DNA of 64,000 bases, from NCBI GenBank assembly GCA_002307035.1, contig DBTL01000146.1, positions 36,092 to 100,091 of the forward strand, read 5' to 3'. The translations under genes were made by a program, and so were the position numbers. Of this stretch, positions 9,344-18,033 are shown one piece after another. The stretch comes from Bacteroides sp. UBA1317 (GTDB taxonomy: Bacteria > Bacteroidota > Bacteroidia > Bacteroidales > Bacteroidaceae). Position 1 is the first letter of the stretch, and every line of letters starts with the position of its first letter. The notes under the pieces were generated by a model. It was not told the DNA's origin and ran no database searches. It saw only the letters and a list, made by a program, of their open reading frames with translations.

Positions 9344-9374
9344 CAAATATACTACCTTTGCACATATAAACAAA
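9344..9374 (-). promoter_or_regulatory. Bacteroides promoter for ppk1 (TTTG-N19-TATATTTG)
   Basis: On the minus strand TTTG (9374-9371), 19 bases, then TATATTTG (9351-9344), 16 bases before the ppk1 start. Both boxes match the consensus exactly. An opposing TACCTTTG lies immediately beside it on the plus strand (9353-9360). Confidence 0.7.
9353..9360 (+). promoter_or_regulatory. Bacteroides -7 box (TACCTTTG) for the YfcE-like gene
   Basis: An exact TAnnTTTG, 21 bases before the ATG at 9381. The only TTTG upstream (9337-9340) is too close for a normal -33. It sits inside the ppk1 promoter spacer, so the two initiations should exclude each other. Confidence 0.4.
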
Positions 9375-9380
9375 GTAATT

Positions 9381-9872
9381 ATGACAAGAATTGGTCTATT
9401 ATCAGACACACATGCTTATTGGGACGATAAATATCTTACTTATTTTGAGGCATGTGATGAGATATGGCATGCAGGAGATATCGGTTCTTTAGAAGTTGCA
9501 CAAAAGTTGGCTGGCTTTCGCCCTTTTCGTGCTGTATATGGTAATATAGATGGGCAGGATATACGGCGAATATATCCTCAGATAAATCGTTTTATGGTAG
9601 ATGGAGCCGAAGTCTTGATAAAACATATTGGAGGTTATCCGGGCAATTACGATTCTTCCATTCGGGGCAGTTTGTTGGTTAAACCCCCTAAACTTTTTAT
9701 TAGTGGACATTCGCATATATTAAAGGTAAAATACGATAAAACACTTGGCATGCTTCATATTAATCCCGGAGCTGCGGGCCTTTCCGGATTTCATAAAGTA
9801 CGTACAATGGTGCGTTTCAGCATTGAGAATGGAGAGTTTAAAGATTTAGAAGTAATAGAATTGGCCGGATGA
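9381..9872 (+). CDS. YfcE/MJ0936-type metallophosphodiesterase
   Basis: 163 residues from MTRIGLLSDTHAYWD. It has the calcineurin-like phosphoesterase motifs in order: DTH (near residue 9), GDIG, GNID, and GHSHI (near 110), which bind two metal ions. The size and motif spacing fit the small YfcE/MJ0936 family, which hydrolyses phosphodiesters; the physiological substrate is unknown. I chose the Met at 9381, not an upstream in-frame Met at 9318, because the latter would put the promoter inside the gene. It is divergent from ppk1. Confidence 0.88.
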   Translation: MTRIGLLSDTHAYWDDKYLTYFEACDEIWHAGDIGSLEVAQKLAGFRPFRAVYGNIDGQDIRRIYPQINRFMVDGAEVLIKHIGGYPGNYDSSIRGSLLVKPPKLFISGHSHILKVKYDKTLGMLHINPGAAGLSGFHKVRTMVRFSIENGEFKDLEVIELAG

Positions 9873-9960
9873 AAAATCTTGTATTGTTTAATAATATTCT
9901 CTTTATTATTTTGTCACATCAAATATCTTTGCGTTCTTTGCACTAAATAAACTAACTTAT

Positions 9961-10830
9961 ATGAAGGGAATAATTCTGGCCGGAGGAAGTGCTACTCGTC
10001 TGTATCCTCTCTCGAGAGCAATCTCAAAACAGATTATGCCGGTTTATGATAAACCGATGATCTATTATCCACTTTCTACTTTGATGCTTGCCGGTATTCG
10101 TGAAGTGCTGATTATCTCTACTCCACGAGATTTGCCGATGTTTCGTGAACTATTGGGCACGGGTGAAGAACTTGGAATGAGTTTTCATTATAAAGTACAA
10201 GAGAAACCTAATGGTTTGGCGCAAGCTTTCGTTCTTGGTGCTGAGTTTCTTGCCGGAGAACCGGCTTGTTTGATTCTTGGTGATAATATGTTCTATGGAC
10301 AAGGATTCTCCACTATGCTACGTCGGGCAGCCGAGACGGATAGAGGTGCATGTATCTTTGGCTATTATGTGAAAGATCCCAGAGCTTATGGAGTTGTAGA
10401 GTTTGATGATAGCGGAAAGGTTGTTTCTTTAGAAGAGAAGCCTGCTCAACCCAAAAGTAATTATGCTGTTCCCGGACTTTATTTCTATGATGCCAGTGTA
10501 ACTGAAAAGGCGGCGGCACTCAAACCCTCTGCTCGTGGTGAATATGAAATAACTGATCTGAACAAATTGTATTTAGAAGAAGGCACGTTGAAAGTAGAGT
10601 TGTTTGGTCGTGGTTTCGCTTGGCTTGATACCGGCAATTGCGACAGCCTTCTTGAAGCATCCAATTTTGTGGCTACCATTCAAAATCGTCAGGGGTTTTA
10701 TGTGAGTTGCATTGAGGAAATAGCGTGGCGCAATGGTTGGATCTCTTTAGATCAGCTTATTGCCTTAGGTAAGAAATTAGAGAAAACTGAATATGGAAGA
10801 TACCTGACTGACTTGGCTGTAAACTCTTAA
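9961..10830 (+). CDS. rmlA: Glucose-1-phosphate thymidylyltransferase
   Basis: 289 residues, the normal RmlA length. It converts dTTP and glucose-1-phosphate to dTDP-glucose, the first step to dTDP-rhamnose and other dTDP sugars. The nucleotide-binding signature [16 protein letters not shown] is near residue 8, with [16 protein letters not shown] next, and LGDNMFYG and [18 protein letters not shown] follow. A TATCTTTG -7 box lies at 9924-9931. It is followed after 47 bases by rmlB. No rmlC or rmlD follows, so later steps must be encoded elsewhere. Confidence 0.97.
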   Translation: MKGIILAGGSATRLYPLSRAISKQIMPVYDKPMIYYPLSTLMLAGIREVLIISTPRDLPMFRELLGTGEELGMSFHYKVQEKPNGLAQAFVLGAEFLAGEPACLILGDNMFYGQGFSTMLRRAAETDRGACIFGYYVKDPRAYGVVEFDDSGKVVSLEEKPAQPKSNYAVPGLYFYDASVTEKAAALKPSARGEYEITDLNKLYLEEGTLKVELFGRGFAWLDTGNCDSLLEASNFVATIQNRQGFYVSCIEEIAWRNGWISLDQLIALGKKLEKTEYGRYLTDLAVNS

Positions 10831-10877
10831 CTCCCTCTCTCATTAAAAAAAAACAAATTCAACAATTCAACAAATAT

Positions 10878-12017
10878 ATGAAAACTTATCTCGTAACCGG
10901 TGCTGCCGGATTTATTGGAGCGAACTATTTGAAACATATTTTAGACAAGCATAATGATATCAAGGTTGTAGTGCTTGATATACTGACTTATGCCGGGAAT
11001 TTGGGAACAATTGCTTCTGACATTGATAGTGAACGTTGTTTTTTTGTAAAAGGGGATATTTGCGACCAACCATTAGCTGATAGACTTTTTGCTGAATATA
11101 AGTTCGACTACGTGGTGAACTTTGCCGCTGAAAGTCACGTGGATAGAAGTATTGAAAATCCTCAACTTTTTTTGACTACCAATATTTTGGGAACACAGAA
11201 TTTGCTTGATGCTGCTCGTCGTGCGTGGGTCACCGGTAAAGATGAATATGGCTATCCCACTTGGCGCAAAGGCGTGCGTTATCATCAGGTGTCTACGGAT
11301 GAGGTGTATGGTTCTCTTGGTGCTGAAGGTTTCTTCACGGAAGAAACACCTCTTTGTCCTCATAGCCCTTACAGTGCTTCTAAGACGAGTGCTGATCTTG
11401 TGGTAATGGCTTATCATGATACCTACAAGATGCCGGTTTCAATCACGCGGTGCTCTAACAACTATGGACCTTACCACTTTCCGGAAAAGTTGATTCCTCT
11501 GATTATTAAAAACATCCTTGAAGGGAAAAAACTTCCTGTATATGGAGATGGCAGTAATGTACGTGATTGGCTTTATGTGGAAGATCATTGCAAAGCAATT
11601 GATCTTGTGGTGCGTCAGGGCAAAGAAGGTGAAGTGTACAACGTAGGCGGTCACAATGAGAAGACAAATCTCGAGATTGTGAAACTTACAATTAGTACTA
11701 TTCATCGACTACTGAGCGAGAATCCGAAGTATCGCAGTGTTTTAAAAAAGAAAGAGAAAGATGTGAATGGCGAAATTTCAATCGATTGGATAAATGAAAA
11801 TCTAATCATCTTTGTGAAAGATCGCCTTGGGCACGATCAACGTTATGCCATTGATCCGACGAAGATTACAGATGCTTTAGGCTGGTATCCTGAAACCAAG
11901 TTTGAAGTGGGAATTGTGAAAACCATTGAATGGTACTTAACCAATCAAACTTGGGTGGAAGAGGTAACCAGTGGTGATTATCAAAAATACTACGAAAAGA
12001 TGTACGGCTCAAGATAA
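10878..12017 (+). CDS. rmlB: dTDP-glucose 4,6-dehydratase
   Basis: 379 residues. It removes water from dTDP-glucose to give dTDP-4-keto-6-deoxyglucose. Extended short-chain dehydrogenase features are visible: NAD-binding TGAAGFIGANY at the N-terminus, AAESHVDRS, the STDEVYGSLG catalytic segment, and YSASKTSAD with the Tyr/Lys pair. A stretch near residues 280-315 (VLKKKEKDVNGEISIDWINE) is longer than in E. coli RfbB. It forms a pair with rmlA. Its last 9 bases overlap the end of convergent menA. Confidence 0.96.
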   Translation: MKTYLVTGAAGFIGANYLKHILDKHNDIKVVVLDILTYAGNLGTIASDIDSERCFFVKGDICDQPLADRLFAEYKFDYVVNFAAESHVDRSIENPQLFLTTNILGTQNLLDAARRAWVTGKDEYGYPTWRKGVRYHQVSTDEVYGSLGAEGFFTEETPLCPHSPYSASKTSADLVVMAYHDTYKMPVSITRCSNNYGPYHFPEKLIPLIIKNILEGKKLPVYGDGSNVRDWLYVEDHCKAIDLVVRQGKEGEVYNVGGHNEKTNLEIVKLTISTIHRLLSENPKYRSVLKKKEKDVNGEISIDWINENLIIFVKDRLGHDQRYAIDPTKITDALGWYPETKFEVGIVKTIEWYLTNQTWVEEVTSGDYQKYYEKMYGSR

Positions 12018-12905
12018 GAGCATACCCAACGATAATAATAAACCAAATAGCAGCATATTGCGAGACGTTTCTCCCAATATGCTGTTTAGTTTTTTACCAC
12101 TATGTATTTTCACCATCCTTTGCCATGTTCTGATGTGGGCAATAAGATATAATTGAGGTAAGAGAGCAGCGTAGAGATGTCCGTCTACCAAGAACCATAA
12201 ACAGCCCCATGTGGCAATGATTCCCAGCCAGAGATACAAATATCGGCCGAACGGCTCGCCAAAACGAACGATGATGGTGTGTTTTCCGCTTTTCTTATCT
12301 GTTTCACGATCACGATAGTTATTTACGACCAGCAAAGTATCTACGATAAGCCCGCAAGCGATTGAGGCGACTGTGGCATCGGTAGTCCATATCAGCGATT
12401 GCACATAATAGGTGCCACCTACCGGTACAAAGCCAAAGAAAATAAGAACCAATGCATCACCCCATCCATTGTATGAAAGAGGGTAGGGACCGGTGGTGTA
12501 TAGAAAAGCGAAAAGAACGCAGAGTAAACCCACCACTACCAGTTCCCATCCGGCATAGAAAAGAAGCGTACTACCTGTGATGCAGGCGATGCCCACAATA
12601 ATAAAGATACCTCTTTTCATCGCTGATGGAGAAATCCATCCTTGGGATGTAGCTCTTTCGGGTCCCAGACGGTCTTCACGGTCGGTACCCTTGAGGAAGT
12701 CATATAAATCATTGATAAAGTTGGCAGCAATTTGCATTTCGAAAGCAAACAGCAAACAGATTAGCGCAGGCAGCCAACTAAATTTTCCATCCATAAATGC
12801 CAATGCACTACCAATTAGCACAGGTGTGAATGCACTAGCCAGTGTTTTTGGCCTTGCAGCCAAGAACCATGCTCTCACCGAATTTACCTTTATCTTATTC
12901 TCCAT
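12009..12905 (-). CDS. menA: 1,4-dihydroxy-2-naphthoate octaprenyltransferase
   Basis: 298 residues of the UbiA prenyltransferase superfamily with about eight membrane segments. It joins a polyprenyl chain to dihydroxynaphthoate in menaquinone synthesis at the inner membrane. Both Asp-rich motifs are present: NDLYDFLKGTDREDR near residue 65, and NNYRDRETDKKSGKHT near 195. A TATCTTTG -7 box lies at 12931-12938 on the minus strand. The last enzyme of the pathway (ubiE/menG) is also in this window, at 51042-51779, but not linked. Confidence 0.95.
   Translation of the reverse strand: MENKIKVNSVRAWFLAARPKTLASAFTPVLIGSALAFMDGKFSWLPALICLLFAFEMQIAANFINDLYDFLKGTDREDRLGPERATSQGWISPSAMKRGIFIIVGIACITGSTLLFYAGWELVVVGLLCVLFAFLYTTGPYPLSYNGWGDALVLIFFGFVPVGGTYYVQSLIWTTDATVASIACGLIVDTLLVVNNYRDRETDKKSGKHTIIVRFGEPFGRYLYLWLGIIATWGCLWFLVDGHLYAALLPQLYLIAHIRTWQRMVKIHSGKKLNSILGETSRNMLLFGLLLSLGMLLS
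12051..12084 (+). terminator. rmlB terminator embedded in menA
   Basis: CAGCATATTG (12051-12060) and CAATATGCTG (12075-12084) form a perfect 10-bp stem, followed by TTTAGTTTTTT. It starts 34 bases after the rmlB stop and lies wholly inside the convergent menA coding region. Confidence 0.6.
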
Positions 12906-13113
12906 CTATCTACTTACATTTTGGGTGTGGCAAAGATACAATCATTCAAGTAAAAATATGGAAAGAGATAGTAGAAAAAGGATGTTATCTTCTTTTTATC
13001 GTATTATAATGAAGTTGAATGTGTAAGTAATTAGAGAAATGAATTATATTTGTGTCTTCTAAAACCAAATGCAATCAGGAACAAATGAAAGCTAAAGGAT
13101 ATTTGACGCCACA

Positions 13114-13935
13114 GTGAATCGCATAACCTACATATCTCTATTGCTCCTATTACTACTCTCTTCTTGCTCTTCTACGCAGAGGTTCTCTTCGCATGGGGTA
13201 GGAAGAGTGAAGAAGTACGACTTCTTTCATAAAGATATTCCGGCAGCGTTTGATGGATTTCGTATCGCTTTTATTTCCGATCTGCATTACAAGAGTACGC
13301 TCCAGAAGGCTGGGCTGGATAAACTTGTAGGGCAGTTGCAGGATGTAAAGGCGGATGTGTTATTGATGGGTGGCGACTATCAGGAAGGGTGTGATGTGGT
13401 GCCCGAATTATTTGATAAATTGGCCGCTGTGAAAACAAGGTTTGGTACTATCGGTGTGATGGGAAATAATGACTATGAACGCTGTTATGACGAGATCATC
13501 CGAGAGATGCAACGGCATGGAATGAAAATGCTGGAGCATCAGCTTGATACACTTAGTTTAGATGGCGAACGAATTATTCTGGCAGGTGTGCGTAATCCGT
13601 TCGACTTAAAAAGAAATGGCGTATCACCCACACTTTCCCTTTCTACAAATGATTTCGTGATTCTGCTTACTCATACTCCTGATTATGCAGAGGAAGTCCC
13701 GATTACTAATACGGATTTAGTCCTGGCAGGGCATACACATGGCGGACAAGTTACTCTCTTTGGTCTGTATGCTCCGGTTATTCCTTCTGCTTATGGTCAA
13801 CGCTTTCGAACGGGGCTTAAATATACTTCTGCTCATATTCCTGTAATTGTGACCAACGGTATTGGTACCTCTCGAAAACGGCTTCGACTTTTTGCGCCAA
13901 GTGAGATTGTTCTTATTGTACTTCATAAACGCTGA
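13114..13935 (+). CDS. Lipoprotein metallophosphoesterase (calcineurin-like)
   Basis: 273 residues starting at a GTG. The N-terminus is a lipoprotein signal (MNRITYISLLLLLLLSSCSS, lipobox cysteine near 18), so the protein should be anchored at the cell envelope. Metal-site motifs are in order: FISDLHYKS, GGDYQEG, MGNNDYE, LTHTPDY, AGHTHGGQ. This is the YaeI-like branch of calcineurin phosphoesterases; the substrate is unknown. A TATATTTG -7 box lies at 13045-13052. The GTG overlaps the stop of a 10-codon frame (13085-13117), which could couple its translation. Confidence 0.88.
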   Translation: MNRITYISLLLLLLLSSCSSTQRFSSHGVGRVKKYDFFHKDIPAAFDGFRIAFISDLHYKSTLQKAGLDKLVGQLQDVKADVLLMGGDYQEGCDVVPELFDKLAAVKTRFGTIGVMGNNDYERCYDEIIREMQRHGMKMLEHQLDTLSLDGERIILAGVRNPFDLKRNGVSPTLSLSTNDFVILLTHTPDYAEEVPITNTDLVLAGHTHGGQVTLFGLYAPVIPSAYGQRFRTGLKYTSAHIPVIVTNGIGTSRKRLRLFAPSEIVLIVLHKR

Positions 13936-14033
13936 TCGTTTCATTAGTTTTTGAACTCACATTCTTTGATGCTTATGCGAATCGCTTTTTGGGATAATAA
14001 ATTACATTAATTACTCTTCAAATAGATCTTACT

Positions 14034-14135
14034 ACTTCAGCGTGTTGAATGCCCGCTTTCAACACGCTGATCGCGGACGTTCAACACGCTGAAGTCGGGA
14101 CTTCTACCAACCCCTCTCACAGGGCTTGTAGAGGG
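14034..14135 (+). repeat. Intergenic palindromic repeat, copy 1
   Basis: It contains AGCGTGTTGAA once and its inverse TTCAACACGCT twice, so hairpins can form, then CCCCTCTCACAGGGCTTGTAGAGGG. Similar copies lie at 34134-34244 (inverted) and 55950-56053. The rest of the gene-free stretch 13936-14333 is AT-rich; near its end GATATTTG (14303-14310) is a possible weak -7 box for the next gene. Confidence 0.75.
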
Positions 14136-14333
14136 ATATTTTGTAATTTCTTTTAAATTTACAAAATATATCTCCTGAGAGATTATTTTTATTCATCTCA
14201 ATAGTATTTGGCTTTACTAAAACGACATCGTATCAGGCTTACTGCTCAGAGAAAAATTGTTTCCTTGTCGCATAGGTTACAATTAGTTGATTTTAAAATC
14301 CCGATATTTGTACCCGAGAAATAAAAATGAAGG

Positions 14334-15191
14334 ATGAAACGAACCATTATTAAGATTGATGAAGGACTCTGCAATGGATGCGGAGTTTGCGTGAAAGGTT
14401 GTCACGAAGGTGCTTTGCAGTTGATTAACGGTAAAGCAACGCTGGTAAGCGAACTGTATTGTGACGGATTGGGAGCGTGTATTGGCGATTGCCCCGAAGG
14501 AGCTATTACGTTAGAAGAAAGAGAGTCGGAACCGTATGATGAAGCAACTGTGATGGAGCGGCTTATGCAAAAGGGAGAAGGGGTTGTGTTGGCACATCTG
14601 AAACATCTGGATGAACATGACCAACATGATTTGCTCAAAGAGGCTGAAGCTGTTTTGAGGAAGTGTAGCATTCCAATCCCAGCTTATAAAAAGAGGGAAA
14701 TAGCAGGTAACTCTCCAAGGTCATTTTCTACTCATCATGCCTGTCCGGGTAGTCGGGAAATGCTGTATGCTTTGCCAACCGAGGAGCCTGTTTCGACCGC
14801 AGTTCAGCGTGGAGAATTGCAACAATGGCCTGTGCAACTACACTTAGTCTCACCGACAGCGACTTTCTTAAGGGGGGCCGACTTACTAGTAGCAGCTGAT
14901 TGTTGCGCTTTTACCGTTGGTAATTTTCATCAATCCTATTTGAAAGGAAAACGTTTGGCGATAGCATGTCCTAAGCTGGATCAAGGGAAGGAAATTTATA
15001 TTCGTAAACTGGCCGAGATGATAGATCATGGTGGTATTAATACACTTACAGTAATGATTATGGAGGTTCCTTGTTGCGGTGGGCTGCTATATCTCTGTGA
15101 AGAAGCCAGGAAAGCCGCTTCCCGAAATATTCCGTTAAAGTTGATTCGTATTAGTTTGAAAGGCGAACAACTAGAGGAAAAATGGGTGTGA
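14334..15191 (+). CDS. Ferredoxin-domain Fe-S protein
   Basis: 285 residues. The N-terminal ferredoxin domain has a complete first motif C13-x2-C16-x2-C19-x3-C23 and a second motif C43-x5-C49-x3-C53 in which position 46 is Leu, not Cys. A long soluble region follows with further cysteines (HHACPGSRE, AADCCAF, AIACPKLDQ, EVPCCGG, YLCEE), conserved-looking and probably for another cluster. The layout resembles anaerobe electron-carrier proteins found near hybrid-cluster or stress genes, but no such partner is next to it. The role is unknown. It ends 23 bases from convergent nadD. Confidence 0.8.
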   Translation: MKRTIIKIDEGLCNGCGVCVKGCHEGALQLINGKATLVSELYCDGLGACIGDCPEGAITLEERESEPYDEATVMERLMQKGEGVVLAHLKHLDEHDQHDLLKEAEAVLRKCSIPIPAYKKREIAGNSPRSFSTHHACPGSREMLYALPTEEPVSTAVQRGELQQWPVQLHLVSPTATFLRGADLLVAADCCAFTVGNFHQSYLKGKRLAIACPKLDQGKEIYIRKLAEMIDHGGINTLTVMIMEVPCCGGLLYLCEEARKAASRNIPLKLIRISLKGEQLEEKWV

Positions 15192-15214
15192 GATGTCTTT
15201 TAGTCGCTAAACAT

Positions 15215-15793
15215 TTATTTATAAAGCCCTTCCTCCATTATTATTTTGTAAACAGTGGAGTGGAGGAAATATCTGATATCTTTTCCCGCGGATATTGCTT
15301 GCCGGATAAAGGTAGAGTTTACATCGAGTAAGGGGGCAGAAACGACACGGATGCTTTCCGGCAATTGTTTCTCGTCAATGGGGAATCCGGGGCGGGGGTA
15401 GATAAGAATAGGGGTGGTGGCAATGATCTGTTCGGGATCTTTCCATAAAGGAAATAGCTTCCAATTGTCGGAACCGATAATCAGATGAAACTCTCGATCT
15501 GGATAACGTTCTTTGAGTTTTTCAAGCGTATACACCGTATAGCTGGGTCGGGGAAGGTGAAATTCAAAATCAGAGGCATGGAATTTAGGATATCCTTCAA
15601 TAGCTGATTGCACCAATTCGAGTCGTTTATGATCTGCCAGCAGATCGGTTTCTTCTTTCAACGGGTTGTGCGGACTAACCATGAACCATACCTCATCCAG
15701 TCCGGCAAATTCACAGAGATAATTGGCTAAAGCAAGATGCCCGATATGGATCGGGTTAAAAGATCCGCTAAAAATACCCGTTTTTAGATTCAT
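15215..15793 (-). CDS. nadD: Nicotinate-nucleotide adenylyltransferase
   Basis: 192 residues of the nucleotidyltransferase alpha/beta family. It adenylates nicotinate mononucleotide to deamido-NAD in NAD synthesis. The [10 protein letters not shown] motif holds the HxGH element near residue 20, and the C-terminal NSTFIRQAI carries the STxxR-type motif. Length is normal. Its start overlaps the stop of gmk by 4 bases, so the two are translationally coupled. Confidence 0.95.
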   Translation of the reverse strand: MNLKTGIFSGSFNPIHIGHLALANYLCEFAGLDEVWFMVSPHNPLKEETDLLADHKRLELVQSAIEGYPKFHASDFEFHLPRPSYTVYTLEKLKERYPDREFHLIIGSDNWKLFPLWKDPEQIIATTPILIYPRPGFPIDEKQLPESIRVVSAPLLDVNSTFIRQAISAGKDIRYFLHSTVYKIIMEEGLYK

Positions 15794-16356
15794 TTTTCCA
15801 GGAATGCTTTGATTACTTCTAAAGCCTCTTTTTGGGCTGTTTCCAGATCATCATTAATGATAATCCGGTCGAATTTAGTAGCATACGTAAGTTCAAATTC
15901 CGCTTTTGCTATACGGCTTTCGATTACCTCGGCAGAATCTGTGGCACGTCCCACTAATCTGTGTCTCAACTCTTCCACAGAGGGTGGTTGGATGAAAACA
16001 GAAAGTGCGCGATCACCATAAAACTTCTTGATGTTGCATCCACCTACCACATCTACGTCGAACACCACATTCTGTCCGGCTTCGAGTTGCTTTTCTACCT
16101 GAGCTTTCAAGGTACCATAATAGCGATCCTTGTACACTTCTTCGTGTTCCAGAAACTCATTATTGTCGATGCGACGGCGAAATTCCTCAGGCGAAAGGAA
16201 GAAATATTCCACTCCGTCTTTTTCATTGCCGCGTGGAGGGCGGCTGGTTGCAGAAATGGAAAAAAACAGATTCAGGTTCTGCGTCAACAGGTAATTGATG
16301 ATGGTAGACTTACCTGAACCCGAAGGGGCCGAAAAGATAATAAGTTTTCCGTTCAT
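15790..16356 (-). CDS. gmk: Guanylate kinase
   Basis: 188 residues, a complete guanylate kinase that turns GMP into GDP with ATP. The P-loop is APSGSGKST (about 10-18). The GMP-binding section has [19 protein letters not shown], and the lid has the [16 protein letters not shown] arginines. It is the middle gene of the yicC-gmk-nadD operon (18-base gap after yicC, 4-base overlap with nadD). The yicC-gmk pairing is common in bacteria. Confidence 0.96.
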   Translation of the reverse strand: MNGKLIIFSAPSGSGKSTIINYLLTQNLNLFFSISATSRPPRGNEKDGVEYFFLSPEEFRRRIDNNEFLEHEEVYKDRYYGTLKAQVEKQLEAGQNVVFDVDVVGGCNIKKFYGDRALSVFIQPPSVEELRHRLVGRATDSAEVIESRIAKAEFELTYATKFDRIIINDDLETAQKEALEVIKAFLEK

Positions 16357-16374
16357 ATTTCGTTCTGGAGATAG

Positions 16375-17253
16375 TTACATTACGTTGAGAATCTGCTCTT
16401 TGATTTGTTCCAATTCGTCCTTCATCTGAACCACTATTTTTTGCATCTCTGCATGGTTGGACTTGCTACCTAATGTATTTATTTCGCGTCCCATTTCTTG
16501 AGCGATAAAGCCAAGCTTCTTTCCTTGTCCGCTTCCGCTTTCAAGGGTGCTGATAAAGTATTTTAGATGATTACCCAATCGTTGTTTTTCTTCGTTGATA
16601 TCTAGCTTCTCGATGTAATAGATCAATTCCTGTTCCAAGCGATTCTTATCATAATCTACGCTGATGGTTTTTGTTAAGGCATCGGTAATGCGCTCTTTGA
16701 TTTTCTCAACCCGCTCTTTTTCGTAAGGAGTAACAGACTCAAGCAAGTTATGAATGTTTCCTACTTTTTCGCGGAATTTCTTCTCTAAGGCTGCTCCCTC
16801 TTGTTTGCGAAAGTCAGTTAAATGTTCAATGGCTTCTTCTACAGCTTTGTGAGCAATGGCCCATTCATCGTCTGTGAGCTCCTGAGTTTCTGTTCTACTC
16901 ATCACATCCGGCATGCGCAGAAGAGTTTGGAACCAGTCGGTAGGTAAAGCAATTCCTAAATTATCTGATATTTCAGAAATTTGCTTGTAATAACTTTCCA
17001 CTAATGCTTGGTTGATAGGTGTTGCAGCATCCGAAGATTCTTTTTTTTCTACCCAAAGGCTGAAATCTACTTTACCGCGCTCTAGTATTTTGGTTACTTC
17101 GTTGCGGATTTCCATTTCTTTCTCCCGATATGCCGGAGCGATGCGCGCCGACAGATCCATAGCCTTGCTATTAAGCGATTTAATCTCTACATTTATTTTC
17201 TTATCAGAAAGTTCGGCTGTAGCTTTTCCGTATCCCGTCATCGATTGTATCAT
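16375..17253 (-). CDS. yicC: YicC-family endoribonuclease
   Basis: 292 residues from MIQSMTGYGKA, the standard YicC opening; the in-frame Met 7 codons upstream is less likely. The C-terminal DUF1732-type segment is clear (LESGSGQGKKLGFIAQEMGREINTLGSKS), with the long charged helical middle of the family. YicC proteins are reported as endoribonucleases in E. coli; the role here is inferred from that. It is the first gene of the operon with gmk and nadD and is divergent from tsaB. Confidence 0.92.
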   Translation of the reverse strand: MIQSMTGYGKATAELSDKKINVEIKSLNSKAMDLSARIAPAYREKEMEIRNEVTKILERGKVDFSLWVEKKESSDAATPINQALVESYYKQISEISDNLGIALPTDWFQTLLRMPDVMSRTETQELTDDEWAIAHKAVEEAIEHLTDFRKQEGAALEKKFREKVGNIHNLLESVTPYEKERVEKIKERITDALTKTISVDYDKNRLEQELIYYIEKLDINEEKQRLGNHLKYFISTLESGSGQGKKLGFIAQEMGREINTLGSKSNHAEMQKIVVQMKDELEQIKEQILNVM

Positions 17254-17331
17254 GATCACATTAGTTTTTTGCAAAAGTAGCGGTTTTTTCGTAATTATAC
17301 GTATCTTTGCATCATTATAAACTGGAATTTT

Positions 17332-18021
17332 ATGTCGTGTATCTTACATATTGAAACTTCTACAGCTGTTTGTTCGGTTGCGGTTAGTGAAGACGGGCAA
17401 AGCATTTTTGTCAAGGAAGATTTTCAAGGCCCTTCTCATGCGGTATCTTTGGGCGTTTTTGTAGATGAAGCTTTGTCTTTTATTGATAATCATGGCATTC
17501 CTCTTGATGCAGTAGCAGTGAGTTGCGGTCCCGGTTCATACACAGGTTTGCGCATCGGAGTGTCTATGGCAAAAGGCGTTTGCTATGGACGTAATATTCC
17601 TCTTATTGGCCTTCCTACGCTGGAAGTTTTATGTGTTCCGGTATTGTTGTATCATGAATTGCCCGATGATGCTTTGCTTTGTCCGATGATTGATGCTCGC
17701 AGAATGGAAGTGTATGCAGCTATTTATGATCGTGCGCTCAATGTTAAACGTGAAATCTCTGCCGACATTGTTGATGAAAATTTATACTTGGAATATCTGA
17801 ATGAGCGTCCGGTGTGTTTCTTTGGTAGCGGTGCGGCTAAATGCAGAGATCGGATTGCGCACCCCAATGCTCATTTCATTGATGATATTCATCCGCTTGC
17901 CAAAATGATGTTTCCGCTTGCAGAGAAGGCTATAGCGAAGCAAGATTATAAAAATGTGGCTTATTTTGAGCCATTCTATCTCAAAGAATTTGTAGCCTCT
18001 CAACCTAAAAAACTTTTGTAA
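17332..18021 (+). CDS. tsaB: tRNA threonylcarbamoyladenosine protein TsaB
   Basis: 229 residues of the ASKHA fold. It works with TsaD and TsaE to make t6A in tRNAs that read ANN codons. The N-terminal ILHIETSTAVCSVAV and the family stretch SCGPGSYTGLRIGVSMAKG (about 64-82) identify it. A TATCTTTG -7 box lies at 17302-17309. It heads the run tsaB-DUF4290-murA-rimM-M23-dxr-rseP. Confidence 0.94.
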   Translation: MSCILHIETSTAVCSVAVSEDGQSIFVKEDFQGPSHAVSLGVFVDEALSFIDNHGIPLDAVAVSCGPGSYTGLRIGVSMAKGVCYGRNIPLIGLPTLEVLCVPVLLYHELPDDALLCPMIDARRMEVYAAIYDRALNVKREISADIVDENLYLEYLNERPVCFFGSGAAKCRDRIAHPNAHFIDDIHPLAKMMFPLAEKAIAKQDYKNVAYFEPFYLKEFVASQPKKLL

Positions 18022-18033
18022 TTTATTAATTAT

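Noticed and set aside
12577..13026. Frame of 149 codons (+) opposite menA
   Set aside because: Mostly antisense to menA and crosses its promoter.
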